Below, in pieces: positions 36,661 to 46,284 of a stretch of DNA of 64,000 nt. The notes beneath the pieces are model-generated. The model was not told the origin of the DNA. It saw nothing but the letters and a program-made list of their open reading frames with translations, and searched no databases. Positions within the stretch are counted from its first letter, which is position 1. The number at the start of each line of letters is the position of its first letter. The position numbers were made by a program, and so were the translations under genes. The stretch is from Lachnospiraceae bacterium (GTDB taxonomy: Bacteria; Bacillota; Clostridia; Lachnospirales; Lachnospiraceae), in contig JAFQBM010000005.1 in assembly GCA_017399685.1 (NCBI GenBank), positions 62,001 through 126,000 of the forward strand, in the 5' to 3' direction.

Positions 36661-37659
36661 ATGGCTTTTATTGATGAAATTAAGCAAAGAGCAAAAAGTA
36701 ACTTAAAGACAATCGTATTACCGGAAACTATGGATCAAAGAACCTTAGTAGCAGCTGGGAAGGTTTTAGAAGAAGGTATTGCAAACATTATTTTAGTTGG
36801 AAAGAAAGAAGAAATTGAAAAAGCTGCTGACGGGATTGATTTAAGTAAAGCTACCTTTGTAGATCCTGAAAATTATGATAAATTAGAAGAATACATAAAT
36901 TTAGTAGTAGAACTTCGTAAGAGTAAAGGAATGACTTATGACGATGCAAAGAAACTTCTGATTACCAATCCTTTATTCTTTGGTGTTACCATGGTGAAGG
37001 CAAAAGATGCGGATGGTATGGTTGCCGGTGCAGTAAATGCTTCTGCAGATGTACTTCGTCCATCCTTACAGATTTTAAAGACAGCACCTGGAACAAAATT
37101 AGTATCAGCATTCTTTGTTATGGTGGTTCCTAATTGTGATATGGGAGAAAATGGTACTTTTGTATTCTCAGACTGCGGATTGAACCAGAACCCGAATGCA
37201 GAAGAACTTGCAGCTATTGCCGAAAGTTCTGCAAAGACATTTGAACTGTTAGTGGGGAAAGAAGCAAAAGTTGCTATGTTATCCCATTCTACGAAAGGCA
37301 GTGCAAAGCATGCTGATGTAGATAAAGTAGTAGAAGCTACCAGAATATTAAGAGAAAATTGTCCGGATTTAAAGGTAGAAGGAGAAATTCAGGCAGATGC
37401 TGCCATTGTTCCTTCTGTTGGTGCAGCAAAAGCACCTGGCAGCGAAGTAGCAGGAAATGCAAACGTTTTAGTATTCCCTGACTTAGATGCTGGTAACATT
37501 GGATATAAATTGGTTCAAAGACTTGCGAAGGCAGAAGCTTATGGTCCGGTTACCCAGGGTATCGCAGCTCCTGTAAATGACTTATCCAGAGGATGCAGTG
37601 CAGAGGATATTGTTGGTGTGGTAGCAATTACAGCAGTTCAGGCACAGAATATGGAATAA
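36661..37659 (+). CDS. pta: Phosphate acetyltransferase
   Basis: Converts acetyl-CoA + phosphate to acetyl phosphate, the first step of acetate formation with ATP gain. The 332-residue protein is the short single-domain form (PTA_PTB): IVLPETMDQRTL near the N-terminus, NPLFFGVTMVKAKDADGMVAGAV, MVVPNCDMGENGTFVFSDCG, MLSHSTKGSAKHADVDKV, and VFPDLDAGNIGYKLVQRLAKAEAYGPVTQG at the C-terminus. GAAAGGAG precedes the start. It forms an operon with ackA, 19 bp downstream. Confidence 0.97.
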   Translation: MAFIDEIKQRAKSNLKTIVLPETMDQRTLVAAGKVLEEGIANIILVGKKEEIEKAADGIDLSKATFVDPENYDKLEEYINLVVELRKSKGMTYDDAKKLLITNPLFFGVTMVKAKDADGMVAGAVNASADVLRPSLQILKTAPGTKLVSAFFVMVVPNCDMGENGTFVFSDCGLNQNPNAEELAAIAESSAKTFELLVGKEAKVAMLSHSTKGSAKHADVDKVVEATRILRENCPDLKVEGEIQADAAIVPSVGAAKAPGSEVAGNANVLVFPDLDAGNIGYKLVQRLAKAEAYGPVTQGIAAPVNDLSRGCSAEDIVGVVAITAVQAQNME

Positions 37660-37678
37660 ATGAGAGAGGAATAGTAGA

Positions 37679-38878
37679 ATGAAAATATTAGTAATTAATT
37701 GTGGAAGTTCATCTTTAAAATATCAGTTGATTGATATGGAAAATGAAAGTGTTGTGGCAAAGGGAATTTGCGAAAGAATCGGAATTGAAGGTTCTAAGCT
37801 TACTCATAAGCCGGCTGGAAAAGATACTTTAGTAGTAGAAAAACCAATGAAAGACCATAACGATGCAGTTGCTATGGTGATGGATGCCCTTCAGGATGAA
37901 ACATCCGGAGTTATTTCAGATATTAATGAAATCAAAGCAGTAGGTCACAGAGTATTACATGGTGGTAAATTCTTCAGTGATTCCATTATCATTAATGACG
38001 AAGTAAAAGAAGTAATTAAGGCTTGTTTTGAATTAGGCCCTCTTCATAATCCTGCCAATTTAATTGGTATTGAAGCCTGTGAAAAAATAATGCCAAATAC
38101 TCCACAGGTTGCAGTTTTTGATACTGCTTTCCATCAGACTATGCCGGAAAAAGCATATATGTATGCCATTCCATATGAATATTATGAAAAATATAATATC
38201 AGAAAATATGGTTTCCACGGAACTTCTCACAGCTATGTTTCAAAGAGAACGATTGAAGTAGCTGGTTTAGACAAGGATAATTCCAAGGTAATTGTATGTC
38301 ACTTAGGAAATGGCGGAAGTGTTTCTGCAGTGGTAAATGGAAAATGTGTAGATACCAGTATGGGACTTACTCCATTGGAAGGTTTGATTATGGGAACCAG
38401 AAGTGGTGACTTAGACCCTGCAGTGGTTCAATATATTGCTCATAAAGAAAATCTTTCTTTAGAAGAAGTAATTGAAATTTTAAATAAGAAGTCCGGTGTA
38501 TTAGGTATTTCCGGTATTTCTTCTGACTTTAGAGATTTGATTGCGAAAAAACAGGAAGGCGATGAAAGAGCTACGTTAGCTTTGGATGCTTTTGAATATC
38601 GTGTAGCAAAGTATATCGGTTCTTATATCACAGCCATGAATGGTGTAGATGCAATCGTATTTACTGCCGGTGTAGGTGAAAATAATGGTGTAGTTCGTGA
38701 AAAAGTATTGGATTACTTCGGATATCTTGGAATTAAGCTGGATAAAGAAAAAAATCTTAACTATAGAGAAGAAGGGATTGTATCTACTGCCGATTCCAGC
38801 GTAAAGGTTTGTGTTATCCCGACGAACGAAGAAATTGCTATCGCAAGAGAAACAAAAGCATTGGTAGAAAAATATTAG
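37679..38878 (+). CDS. ackA: Acetate kinase
   Basis: Transfers phosphate from acetyl phosphate to ADP, yielding acetate and ATP. The 399-residue ASKHA-fold protein has VINCGSSSLKYQLID at the N-terminus, GHRVLHGG, the FHGTSH loop with the catalytic His, CHLGNGGSVSAV, TRSGDLDPA and FTAGVGENN motifs. GAGAGGAAT precedes the start. A perfect 11-bp hairpin without a T-run follows (38888-38914). Confidence 0.97.
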   Translation: MKILVINCGSSSLKYQLIDMENESVVAKGICERIGIEGSKLTHKPAGKDTLVVEKPMKDHNDAVAMVMDALQDETSGVISDINEIKAVGHRVLHGGKFFSDSIIINDEVKEVIKACFELGPLHNPANLIGIEACEKIMPNTPQVAVFDTAFHQTMPEKAYMYAIPYEYYEKYNIRKYGFHGTSHSYVSKRTIEVAGLDKDNSKVIVCHLGNGGSVSAVVNGKCVDTSMGLTPLEGLIMGTRSGDLDPAVVQYIAHKENLSLEEVIEILNKKSGVLGISGISSDFRDLIAKKQEGDERATLALDAFEYRVAKYIGSYITAMNGVDAIVFTAGVGENNGVVREKVLDYFGYLGIKLDKEKNLNYREEGIVSTADSSVKVCVIPTNEEIAIARETKALVEKY

Positions 38879-38887
38879 AAACAGCGT

Positions 38888-38914
38888 CATGGGAAATTTG
38901 TAGAATTTCCCATG
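38888..38914. other. Perfect hairpin between ackA and yceD
   Basis: CATGGGAAATT / AATTTCCCATG, 11 bp with a 5-nt loop. There is no U-tract, so it may act as a mRNA 3' stabiliser rather than an intrinsic terminator. Confidence 0.5.
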
Positions 38915-38930
38915 AAATAAAAAATAATCG

Positions 38931-38959
38931 TTGACAAACATGGTTTTGCTATGTATAAT
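38931..38959 (+). promoter_or_regulatory. Perfect-consensus sigma-A promoter of yceD-rpmF
   Basis: TTGACA (38931-38936), 17 bp, TATAAT (38954-38959), 39 bp before yceD. Both boxes match the consensus exactly. Confidence 0.88.
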
Positions 38960-38998
38960 GACAAAGGTGCGTATGTTTTTATAAAGAATGGAGACAAT

Positions 38999-39523
38999 AT
39001 GCTAATTGATTTATCAGATATTTTATCTGCGGAAAAGAAAGAAAAATCAGTAACAGTTCCTATTGAGTTTACTGAGATTTCCTATAAAGGGAACCAGTAT
39101 CCGGTAACTGCCAGTGATGTGAAACTGGAAATTACGAATCAGGGAAAGAAGAAACTTTTGATCCAGATGGAGTTTCAGGCTACCTTGAGAATACCATGTG
39201 ATCGCTGTTTAGAGGACGTGGTGATAGAAGTGCCGGTTTGCGAGGAAAAAGTAGTGGATTTTAATTTCTTGAAAACAGAGGAAAATGATGACCAAGATGA
39301 ATTTAATTTTATGGATGGATGTAATCTGGATGTAGACATGCTTGCATATGGCGAGATTTCTTTGGCGATTCCTATGAAGGTTCTTTGTAAGGAAGATTGC
39401 AAAGGAATTTGTAGTGTATGTGGCTGTAATCGTAATTTAGTCAGCTGTGACTGTGACACTACGGTTCCGGATCCAAGGATGTCGGCCATCTATGATATCT
39501 TCAACAATTTTAAGGAGGTGTAA
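38999..39523 (+). CDS. yceD: YceD family protein (DUF177)
   Basis: A 174-residue protein of the YceD/DUF177 family, nearly always encoded just before rpmF and linked to rRNA metabolism. The family marks are TLRIPCDRCLEDVVIEV (about 67-83) and a C-terminal Cys cluster LCKEDCKGICSVCGCNRN with CDC, a likely zinc site. ATG at 38999 follows AATGGAGAC; the frame is open from 38951, but that ATG lies in the promoter. rpmF starts 5 bp after the stop. Confidence 0.92.
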   Translation: MLIDLSDILSAEKKEKSVTVPIEFTEISYKGNQYPVTASDVKLEITNQGKKKLLIQMEFQATLRIPCDRCLEDVVIEVPVCEEKVVDFNFLKTEENDDQDEFNFMDGCNLDVDMLAYGEISLAIPMKVLCKEDCKGICSVCGCNRNLVSCDCDTTVPDPRMSAIYDIFNNFKEV

Positions 39524-39528
39524 CATAA

Positions 39529-39708
39529 ATGTCTATTTGTCCAAAGAATAAATCTTCTAAAGCAAGAAGAGATAGTCGTAGAGCAAACTGGAAAATGACT
39601 GCTCCTGCATTAGTAAAATGCAGCAAATGTGGTGAATTAATGATGCCTCATAGAGTATGTAAGGCTTGCGGATATTATGATAAGAAGGAAATTATTACTG
39701 CTAAGTAA
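39529..39708 (+). CDS. rpmF: 50S ribosomal protein L32
   Basis: Large-subunit ribosomal protein, 59 residues: CPKNKSSKARRDSRRANWKM at the N-terminus and the CSKCGE...CKACGYYDKK zinc ribbon (C+ form). AAGGAGGTG lies 8 nt before the ATG. It is shorter than common gene-length cut-offs but unmistakable. A terminator follows. Confidence 0.97.
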   Translation: MSICPKNKSSKARRDSRRANWKMTAPALVKCSKCGELMMPHRVCKACGYYDKKEIITAK

Positions 39709-39717
39709 TAAAACTGA

Positions 39718-39755
39718 TAAGACTTTGTAGTTAATACAAAGTCTTATTTTTTACG
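39718..39755 (+). terminator. Intrinsic terminator after rpmF
   Basis: A 9-bp stem AAGACTTTG / CAAAGTCTT with an ATTTTTT tail. The remaining 200 bp before plsX show no gene, and no FapR-type operator or clear promoter was found. Confidence 0.85.
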
Positions 39756-39961
39756 GTATAGGAAAGAAAATTATTATTGCTGGTTAAATAGTAAACTTAC
39801 AGTTGTTATGAGATTACATGACAGTTTGGTTTAAGTTTCTTGTACGGTAAAAAATAAGAACGGGATGTCAGTTTGTGTAAGGATGTTTGTTCCAAGACTA
39901 TAAAGTGGAGTGAAACAAGCTGATTTTATTAAATAGAAAGTAAAATGGAAGGATAGGTAAG

Positions 39962-40966
39962 ATGGGTAAAAAGGAATTATGTAAAATTGCTGTAGATGCT
40001 ATGGGTGGGGATGCACCGGAGGAAATTATCAAAGGTGCTATGGATGCAGTAAGAGAAAGAGATGATATTTTCTGCTATTTAGTAGGAAAAGAAGATTATA
40101 TAAAAGAAACAATTTCACAGTATGCTTTTGACCAGAGCAGAGTAGAAATTATCGATGCCAAAGAAGAGATAAGCTGTGATGAATCTCCGGTTATGGCGAT
40201 TAAGAAGAAGAAGGATTCTTCTATGGTGGTTGCACTTAACTTAGTGAAGGAAAAGAAAGCGGATGCGGTTATTTCGGCAGGAAGTTCCGGAGCTGTATTG
40301 GTAGGAGGTCAGTTTATTGTAGGAAGAATCAAAGGAATTGAAAGAAGTCCTCTTGCAACATTAATGCCGACGGTAAAAGGGGCTACTTTAATTTTAGATG
40401 TAGGGGCTAATGTGGATGCCCGTTCCAATCATTTGGTGCAATTCGCCCAGATTGGTTCCTTATATATGAAACATATTATGAAAGTGGAGAATCCTAAGGT
40501 TGCCATTGTAAACATAGGAACCGAAGAAGCTAAGGGAAATGCCTTGGTAAAGGAAACCTATCCTTTGTTAAAGGATTGTGCAGATATTAATTTTGTTGGC
40601 AGCATTGAAGCCAGAGACATTCATCAGGGAGAAGTAGATGTCATTGTGGCAGAAGCTTTTGTAGGAAATGTTATTTTGAAATTATCCGAAGGTTTATCCA
40701 AAACCATGGTTGGAGTGATTAAAGAAGGTCTTATGTCTAATCTGAAGAGCAAAATAGGAGCTGCACTGGCATTGCCGGCATTGAAGAAAACTTTGAAAAA
40801 ATTTGATGCTACTGAGTATGGTGGAGCGCCACTTTTAGGGTTAAATGGATTGGTAGTAAAAGTACATGGAAGTGCAAAGGCAAAAGAAATGAAAAATGCA
40901 ATGTTCCAATGCGTTTCTTTTAAAGAAGAAAAAATGAATGAAAAGATGATGGAATTATTGAGTTAA
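39962..40966 (+). CDS. plsX: Phosphate acyltransferase PlsX
   Basis: Makes acyl-phosphate from acyl-ACP for the PlsY step of phospholipid synthesis. The 334-residue protein has IAVDAMGGDAPEEIIKGA at the N-terminus, DAVISAGSSGAVLVGGQF, LILDVGANVDARSNHLVQFA and FVGNVILKLSEGL. acpP, normally between plsX and rnc, is absent, with only 31 bp between plsX and the rnc start. FakA-derived acyl phosphate could also enter at this step. Confidence 0.96.
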   Translation: MGKKELCKIAVDAMGGDAPEEIIKGAMDAVRERDDIFCYLVGKEDYIKETISQYAFDQSRVEIIDAKEEISCDESPVMAIKKKKDSSMVVALNLVKEKKADAVISAGSSGAVLVGGQFIVGRIKGIERSPLATLMPTVKGATLILDVGANVDARSNHLVQFAQIGSLYMKHIMKVENPKVAIVNIGTEEAKGNALVKETYPLLKDCADINFVGSIEARDIHQGEVDVIVAEAFVGNVILKLSEGLSKTMVGVIKEGLMSNLKSKIGAALALPALKKTLKKFDATEYGGAPLLGLNGLVVKVHGSAKAKEMKNAMFQCVSFKEEKMNEKMMELLS

Positions 40967-40997
40967 TTGAGAAAAACACTTCAAAATGGAGGAAAAA

Positions 40998-41684
40998 ATG
41001 GGACGGGATTATTCAAAGTTTGAGGAGAAAATCGGATATACTTTTTCAAATAAAAAACTGTTAGAACAGGCATTTTCTCATTCTTCCTATATAAATGAAA
41101 GAAAAGTAAATCATGAAGATAGTTATGAGAGAATGGAGTTTTTAGGAGATGCGGTTTTAGAATTAGTGGTAAGTCAATATTTGTTTGACCATTATAAGGA
41201 AAAGACAGAAGGGGAACTTACAAAGTTAAGAGCCAGCCTGGTGTGTGAAGCTACGTTATCCCAATGTGCCAGAACCATGGGAATTAGTGACTATCTGCTA
41301 TTAAGCAAAGGGGAAGAATTAACCGGAGGACGACAAAGAGATTCTATCTTGTGTGATGTTTTTGAAGCAGTTCTTGGTGCCATTTATTTAGACAGTGGTT
41401 TATCAGCTGCGAGAAACCATGTGGAACAGTTTCTAATGACAGATATTGAGGAAAAACAATTATTTTATGATGCAAAAACCATATTGCAGGAAAAGATGCA
41501 AAAGGACGGAAATAAAGTAACCTATGAACTGGTGGAAGAAAGAGGGCCGCAGCATTCAAAAGAATTTGTGGTACATGCTGTGATAGATGGAATTGTAGTT
41601 GGAAAGGGAATTGGAAAAACTAAGAAAGCAGCAGAACAGATGGCTGCATATAAAACTTTAATTGCATCAAAGGATGAGAAATAG
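40998..41684 (+). CDS. rnc: Ribonuclease III
   Basis: Double-strand-specific endoribonuclease that processes rRNA precursors and mRNAs. The 228-residue protein has the catalytic signature YERMEFLGDAVLELVVSQYL (about 40-59) with the metal-binding Glu/Asp residues, DVFEAVLGAIYLDSG, and a C-terminal dsRNA-binding domain (about 155-225, PQHSKEFVVHAVIDG...GKTKKAAEQMAA). ATG 40998 is chosen; the ATG at 40986 is part of its GGAGG site. smc follows after 9 bp. Confidence 0.96.
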   Translation: MGRDYSKFEEKIGYTFSNKKLLEQAFSHSSYINERKVNHEDSYERMEFLGDAVLELVVSQYLFDHYKEKTEGELTKLRASLVCEATLSQCARTMGISDYLLLSKGEELTGGRQRDSILCDVFEAVLGAIYLDSGLSAARNHVEQFLMTDIEEKQLFYDAKTILQEKMQKDGNKVTYELVEERGPQHSKEFVVHAVIDGIVVGKGIGKTKKAAEQMAAYKTLIASKDEK

Positions 41685-41693
41685 GAGTTATAT

Positions 41694-44600
41694 ATGTATT
41701 TAAAGAGTATTGAAGTTCATGGATTTAAGTCTTTTGCCAATAAAATAACCTTTGAATTTCAACATGGTATTACCGGTATTGTTGGTCCGAATGGCAGTGG
41801 TAAGAGTAATGTAGCAGATGCAGTACGTTGGGTATTGGGAGAGCAAAGTGCAAAACAACTGCGTGGAAGCAAGATGGAAGATGTTATCTTTGCAGGAACA
41901 CAAAACAGAAAACCCTTAGGTTATGCTTATGTTGCCATTACTCTGGATAATTCAGATAAAAGTCTTCCTGTGGATTATGAAGAAGTTACAGTGGCAAGAA
42001 GGGTTTACCGTTCTGGGGAAAGTGAGTATTTATTAAATGGTACTCCTTGCAGATTAAAAGATGTGAATGCACTGTTTTTTGACACTGGTATCGGTAAAGA
42101 GGGATATTCTATTATCGGACAGGGGCAGATTGACAAAATCTTGAGCGGGAAACCGGAAGAAAGAAGAGAACTGTTTGATGAAGCTGCCGGTATTGTGAAG
42201 TATAAGAAAAACAAGGAAGCGACCCAAAAAGAACTCGCTTCACAAAAGGCGAATTTAGAACGTGTCAATGATATTTTATCGGAACTTTCCAGACAGGTAG
42301 AACCTTTAAGGAAACAGGATGAGGTTGCTAGGAAATATTTGGTATTACGGGACCAGCAAAAGGCATTGGATATTAATGTCTATTTATTGGAACAGGGAAA
42401 AACCAAAAGAGATTTAGAAGAGATGGAGCAAAAGCTTCAATTTGTGGATGAGCAGTTAAAAAGTGAACAGCAAAAATTCGAGGCTACCAGAGAAGAATAC
42501 GATATCCTGGAAAAGGAACTGGAAGAAAGACAAAAGGAACTGGAAGAGATTAAGAACCAGCAATTTCAACAGGAACTTCTAAAAAAAGAAGCTCAGGGAA
42601 GAATGAATGTTTTGTCGGAACAAATGAATGCTGCTAAAATAGGAGAAGAGTCCTTTTTAGAGCGAATTTCTAAGACACAGGGAGATATCGAAAAGAAAGA
42701 AGCGGAAAAAAAGGAATACCTTGAAAAGAAAGCTTCTTTGGATGAGCAGATGGATGCCACTGATGATGGAGAAAGCATTGCTCAGGAATCTGTCAATCGG
42801 ATTCAAAAGCAGATGACCCAGATTGAGGCAGAAATCGAAAAGAACAAGGCAGATATGATTGAATGTATCAGCAAAGGTTCTTTGGTGAAAGAAAAAGTGG
42901 GTCGTTATGATGCTATGCTGGAAAATATCCAGGTGAAAAAGGTTGAAATCAATCAAAGATATTTGCAGTATAAAAGTAAAGAAGAGCAACAAAATCTTTT
43001 GGTGGCTGAATATGAAGAGAAACTTCATAAGACCAATCAAAGTATGGTGGAAAATCGTACTAAGATGGAGGAGTTATCTAAGCAACAGGATATAAATGCA
43101 AAAGATTTAGATTCTATCCGCCATAAAAAACAAGGCCAAAGTGATGTATGGAATCAAACCAAAGCGAAACTGGAAAGTCTTAGAAATATTACAGAGCGTT
43201 ATGATGGCTATGGAAACAGTATCAAACGTGTTATGGAGCAGAAGAAAAATAAATCTGGAATTCATGGTGTTGTGGCTGATTTGATTACAGTAAAAAAAGA
43301 ATATGAAATTGCAGTAGAAACTGCACTTGGAGGCAGTATTCAGAATATCGTAACAGAAGATGAAGGAACGGCAAAAGATTTAATTGAGTTTTTGAAGAAA
43401 AATAAGTACGGCCGTGCTACTTTTTTACCATTAGCGAACATAAAAGCAAATGATACTTTCAAGAAAACGGAAGCACTACAAGAACCTGGAGTCATTGGAA
43501 TTGCTAGTGAACTGGTGGAAACGGATGGGAAATACAAAGATTTAATCAAACAATTACTGGGAAGAATTTTAGTAACAGATACCATTGACCATGCTCTGGC
43601 AATCGGAAGAAAGTATCAATACAGTATGCGAATCGTAACCCTGGAAGGAGAATTATTAAATCCAGGTGGTGCCATGACAGGTGGTGCGTTTAAAAATACC
43701 AGTAATCTTCTTGGTAGAAAAAGAGAACTGGAAGAACTGGAGAACGCTTTAGAGCAAAGTAAAAAGGAATGGGAAACAACTTTAAAAGAAGAAGAAGTTT
43801 TAAAGAAAAAACTGGAAGACAATCAGGAAAGATTGAAAGAACTTCAATCCATTGAACAGACTTTAAATCTTCAGCAAAATACTGAAAAAATGAATCTGCA
43901 AAAGGCGAAGGAACAGATTTTAGAAATTGAAAAGTCATACGCATCCATAAAGTCAGAAAGCAAAGAACTGGATGTACAGATTGAATCCATTCAAAAGAGT
44001 AAGAATGAACTTTATGATGGGAATAAAGTTTATGAAGAATTGCAGAAAAACTGTGAGGAAAATACAAAAACCTTGAATCAGCAGTTGACAGAATTAAAGG
44101 AAGAAAAAGAAGCGGCTTTAAAGAAGGTTCAGGAAGTTACTTTGTCCATTCATTCTTTAAAACAACAGGATGATTTTTTGATTGCAAACATTCGCCGTTT
44201 GAAAAAGGAACAGGCAGAATTAGAAGTAGAAGTGACAAATTTAAAAGATTCCTTGGAAGAAAGAAAAAAGGAAAAAGAAGAAAAAGAACGGAAGCTGTGT
44301 GAGGAAAAAGAACAGATTGCAAACATTGAACTTTCCTTAAAAGAGCAGGAGGAATGTTTGAAGAAAAAGAATATTGAAAAAGAAGAAATCAGTAAGAAAC
44401 ACAAAGCCTTCTTTTCTGTCAGGGAGCAGTTGTCGGAAGAAATCAGTCGTTTAGACAAAGAACAGTTCCGATTGAATGATAAAAAAGAGCGGATGATACA
44501 AAGTCAGGAAGAAGCGAACCGATATATGTGGGAGCAATACGAACTTACTTATAATTATGCGCTTGAGTTCAAAAATGAAAACATGCAGGACTTGACGGCT

Positions 44601-45266
44601 ATGAAAAAAGAACTTTCTACGGTCAAATCACAGATGAAGGCATTGGGGGATGTTAATGTCAATGCTATAGAGGAATATAAGAATGTTTCAGAAAGATATG
44701 AATTTTTATCTGCCCAGCAATCTGATATAATGGAATCACAAAAAAATCTAAACATGATTATTGAAGAATTGGATGCTGTTATGAGAAATCAATTCTCAGT
44801 GAAGTTCAAAGAAATTCAGAATATGTTTGACAAGGTATTTAAGGAATTGTTCGGTGGAGGTAAGTCTTCTTTGGAATTAGTAGAAGAGGAAGATATTTTA
44901 GAGGCAGGAATCCGTATTATCGCACAACCACCAGGAAAGAAGTTACAGAATATGATGCAGTTATCTGGTGGAGAAAAAGCGTTGACTGCCATTGCATTGT
45001 TGTTTGCGATACAAAGCTTAAAGCCGTCGCCGTTTTGTCTTCTGGATGAAATTGAGGCTGCTCTTGATGATTCCAATGTATACCGGTATGCAAATTATTT
45101 GCATAAATTAACAAAAGATACTCAGTTTATTGTAATTACCCATAGAAAAGGAACCATGGAGGCAGCGGATTCCTTGTATGGTATTACCATGCAGGAAAAG
45201 GGAGTTTCCACATTGGTATCTGTAAATTTAATTGCTAGTGAATTAGAGGAGGAAGAAAAAGTATGA
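41694..45266 (+). CDS. smc: Chromosome segregation protein SMC
   Basis: ATPase of the SMC-ScpAB condensin that organises and segregates the chromosome. The 1190-residue protein has Walker [10 protein letters not shown] (about 32-40) in the N-terminal head, long coiled coils (about 170-500 and 680-1010), a hinge domain (about 515-665, [10 protein letters not shown]...GGAFKN) and a C-terminal head with the signature [10 protein letters not shown] and Walker [16 protein letters not shown]. It ends with ATGA overlapping ftsY by 4 nt. Confidence 0.97.
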   Translation: MYLKSIEVHGFKSFANKITFEFQHGITGIVGPNGSGKSNVADAVRWVLGEQSAKQLRGSKMEDVIFAGTQNRKPLGYAYVAITLDNSDKSLPVDYEEVTVARRVYRSGESEYLLNGTPCRLKDVNALFFDTGIGKEGYSIIGQGQIDKILSGKPEERRELFDEAAGIVKYKKNKEATQKELASQKANLERVNDILSELSRQVEPLRKQDEVARKYLVLRDQQKALDINVYLLEQGKTKRDLEEMEQKLQFVDEQLKSEQQKFEATREEYDILEKELEERQKELEEIKNQQFQQELLKKEAQGRMNVLSEQMNAAKIGEESFLERISKTQGDIEKKEAEKKEYLEKKASLDEQMDATDDGESIAQESVNRIQKQMTQIEAEIEKNKADMIECISKGSLVKEKVGRYDAMLENIQVKKVEINQRYLQYKSKEEQQNLLVAEYEEKLHKTNQSMVENRTKMEELSKQQDINAKDLDSIRHKKQGQSDVWNQTKAKLESLRNITERYDGYGNSIKRVMEQKKNKSGIHGVVADLITVKKEYEIAVETALGGSIQNIVTEDEGTAKDLIEFLKKNKYGRATFLPLANIKANDTFKKTEALQEPGVIGIASELVETDGKYKDLIKQLLGRILVTDTIDHALAIGRKYQYSMRIVTLEGELLNPGGAMTGGAFKNTSNLLGRKRELEELENALEQSKKEWETTLKEEEVLKKKLEDNQERLKELQSIEQTLNLQQNTEKMNLQKAKEQILEIEKSYASIKSESKELDVQIESIQKSKNELYDGNKVYEELQKNCEENTKTLNQQLTELKEEKEAALKKVQEVTLSIHSLKQQDDFLIANIRRLKKEQAELEVEVTNLKDSLEERKKEKEEKERKLCEEKEQIANIELSLKEQEECLKKKNIEKEEISKKHKAFFSVREQLSEEISRLDKEQFRLNDKKERMIQSQEEANRYMWEQYELTYNYALEFKNENMQDLTAMKKELSTVKSQMKALGDVNVNAIEEYKNVSERYEFLSAQQSDIMESQKNLNMIIEELDAVMRNQFSVKFKEIQNMFDKVFKELFGGGKSSLELVEEEDILEAGIRIIAQPPGKKLQNMMQLSGGEKALTAIALLFAIQSLKPSPFCLLDEIEAALDDSNVYRYANYLHKLTKDTQFIVITHRKGTMEAADSLYGITMQEKGVSTLVSVNLIASELEEEEKV

Positions 45267-46207
45267 CAGAGGAAAAGAAAGGTTTTTTTAAACGTTTGGT
45301 TAGTGGCTTAACCAAGACCAGAGATAATATTGCAAGTAGTTTTGAAAATATCTTTACAGGCTTTTCAAAAATTGACGATGATTTTTATGATGAACTGGAA
45401 GAAACCATGATTATGGCAGATTTAGGAATTGAAACTACCACCAATATCATTGAAGATTTAAAAGTGAAAGTAAAAGAAGCGAAAATCAAACAGCCGGAAG
45501 AATGCAGGGAAATGTTAATCAATATCATTAAAAATCAGATGTTGGTAGAAGATGACGCTTATGATTTTGAGGATAAGAAGACAGTTGTTTTAATCATAGG
45601 TGTAAATGGAGTGGGAAAAACCACTTCTATCGGAAAATTAGCTGCCCAATATAAAGCCAGAGGAAAAAAGGTTATTTTAGCAGCAGCAGATACCTTCCGT
45701 GCTGCTGCGATTGAACAGCTGACGGAATGGTCCAATCGTGCAGGAGTCGATATCATTGCGCAACAGGAAGGTTCCGATCCATCAGCAGTGATTTATGATG
45801 CCATCGCTGCAGCGAAATCCAGAAATGCAGACATTTTATTATGTGATACTGCAGGAAGACTTCATAATAAAAAGAATCTTATGGATGAATTAGGTAAGAT
45901 GAGAAGAATTATTGAAAGAGAATATCCGGATGCAGTATGCGAAACTTTAATCGTCTTAGATGGAACTACAGGACAGAATGCTTTGGCTCAGGCAAAGCAA
46001 TTTAAAGAAGTAGGAAATATTAATGGTATCATTTTAACAAAACTGGATGGTACTGCTAAGGGAGGAATTGCCATTGCCATTCATTCTGAAATGGATATTC
46101 CGGTAAAATATATTGGAGTGGGTGAAAAAATCAATGATTTACAGAGATTTGACCCAGATAACTTTGTGCAGGCACTATTCCAAAAAGACGAAGAAACAGA
46201 GGAATAG
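45263..46207 (+). CDS. ftsY: Signal recognition particle receptor FtsY
   Basis: SRP receptor GTPase at the membrane. The 314-residue protein has the N domain (about 10-95), G1 GVNGVGKTTSIGKLA, DTFRAAAIEQL, G3 DTAGRLHNKKNLMDEL, G4 TKLDGTAKGG and a closing YIGVGEKINDLQRFDPDNFVQALF. The acidic A domain is short, as in many Firmicutes. It is translationally coupled to smc by a 4-nt overlap. Confidence 0.97.
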   Translation: MTEEKKGFFKRLVSGLTKTRDNIASSFENIFTGFSKIDDDFYDELEETMIMADLGIETTTNIIEDLKVKVKEAKIKQPEECREMLINIIKNQMLVEDDAYDFEDKKTVVLIIGVNGVGKTTSIGKLAAQYKARGKKVILAAADTFRAAAIEQLTEWSNRAGVDIIAQQEGSDPSAVIYDAIAAAKSRNADILLCDTAGRLHNKKNLMDELGKMRRIIEREYPDAVCETLIVLDGTTGQNALAQAKQFKEVGNINGIILTKLDGTAKGGIAIAIHSEMDIPVKYIGVGEKINDLQRFDPDNFVQALFQKDEETEE

Positions 46208-46221
46208 TGAAAAAGATTTAC

Positions 46222-46249
46222 TTGACATAAATTTTCATAGTGCTATCAT
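46222..46249 (+). promoter_or_regulatory. Putative promoter of ilvA
   Basis: Consensus TTGACA (46222-46227), a 16-bp spacer and TATCAT (46244-46249), 35 bp before the ilvA start. Confidence 0.65.
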
Positions 46250-46284
46250 AAAAGAATGAAAACAATAAGAAAAGAGTGAAGAAG

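Noticed and set aside
46208-46284. Possible T-box or other amino-acid leader before ilvA
   Set aside because: The interval is too short and holds only a sigma-A promoter; no T-box motif is seen.
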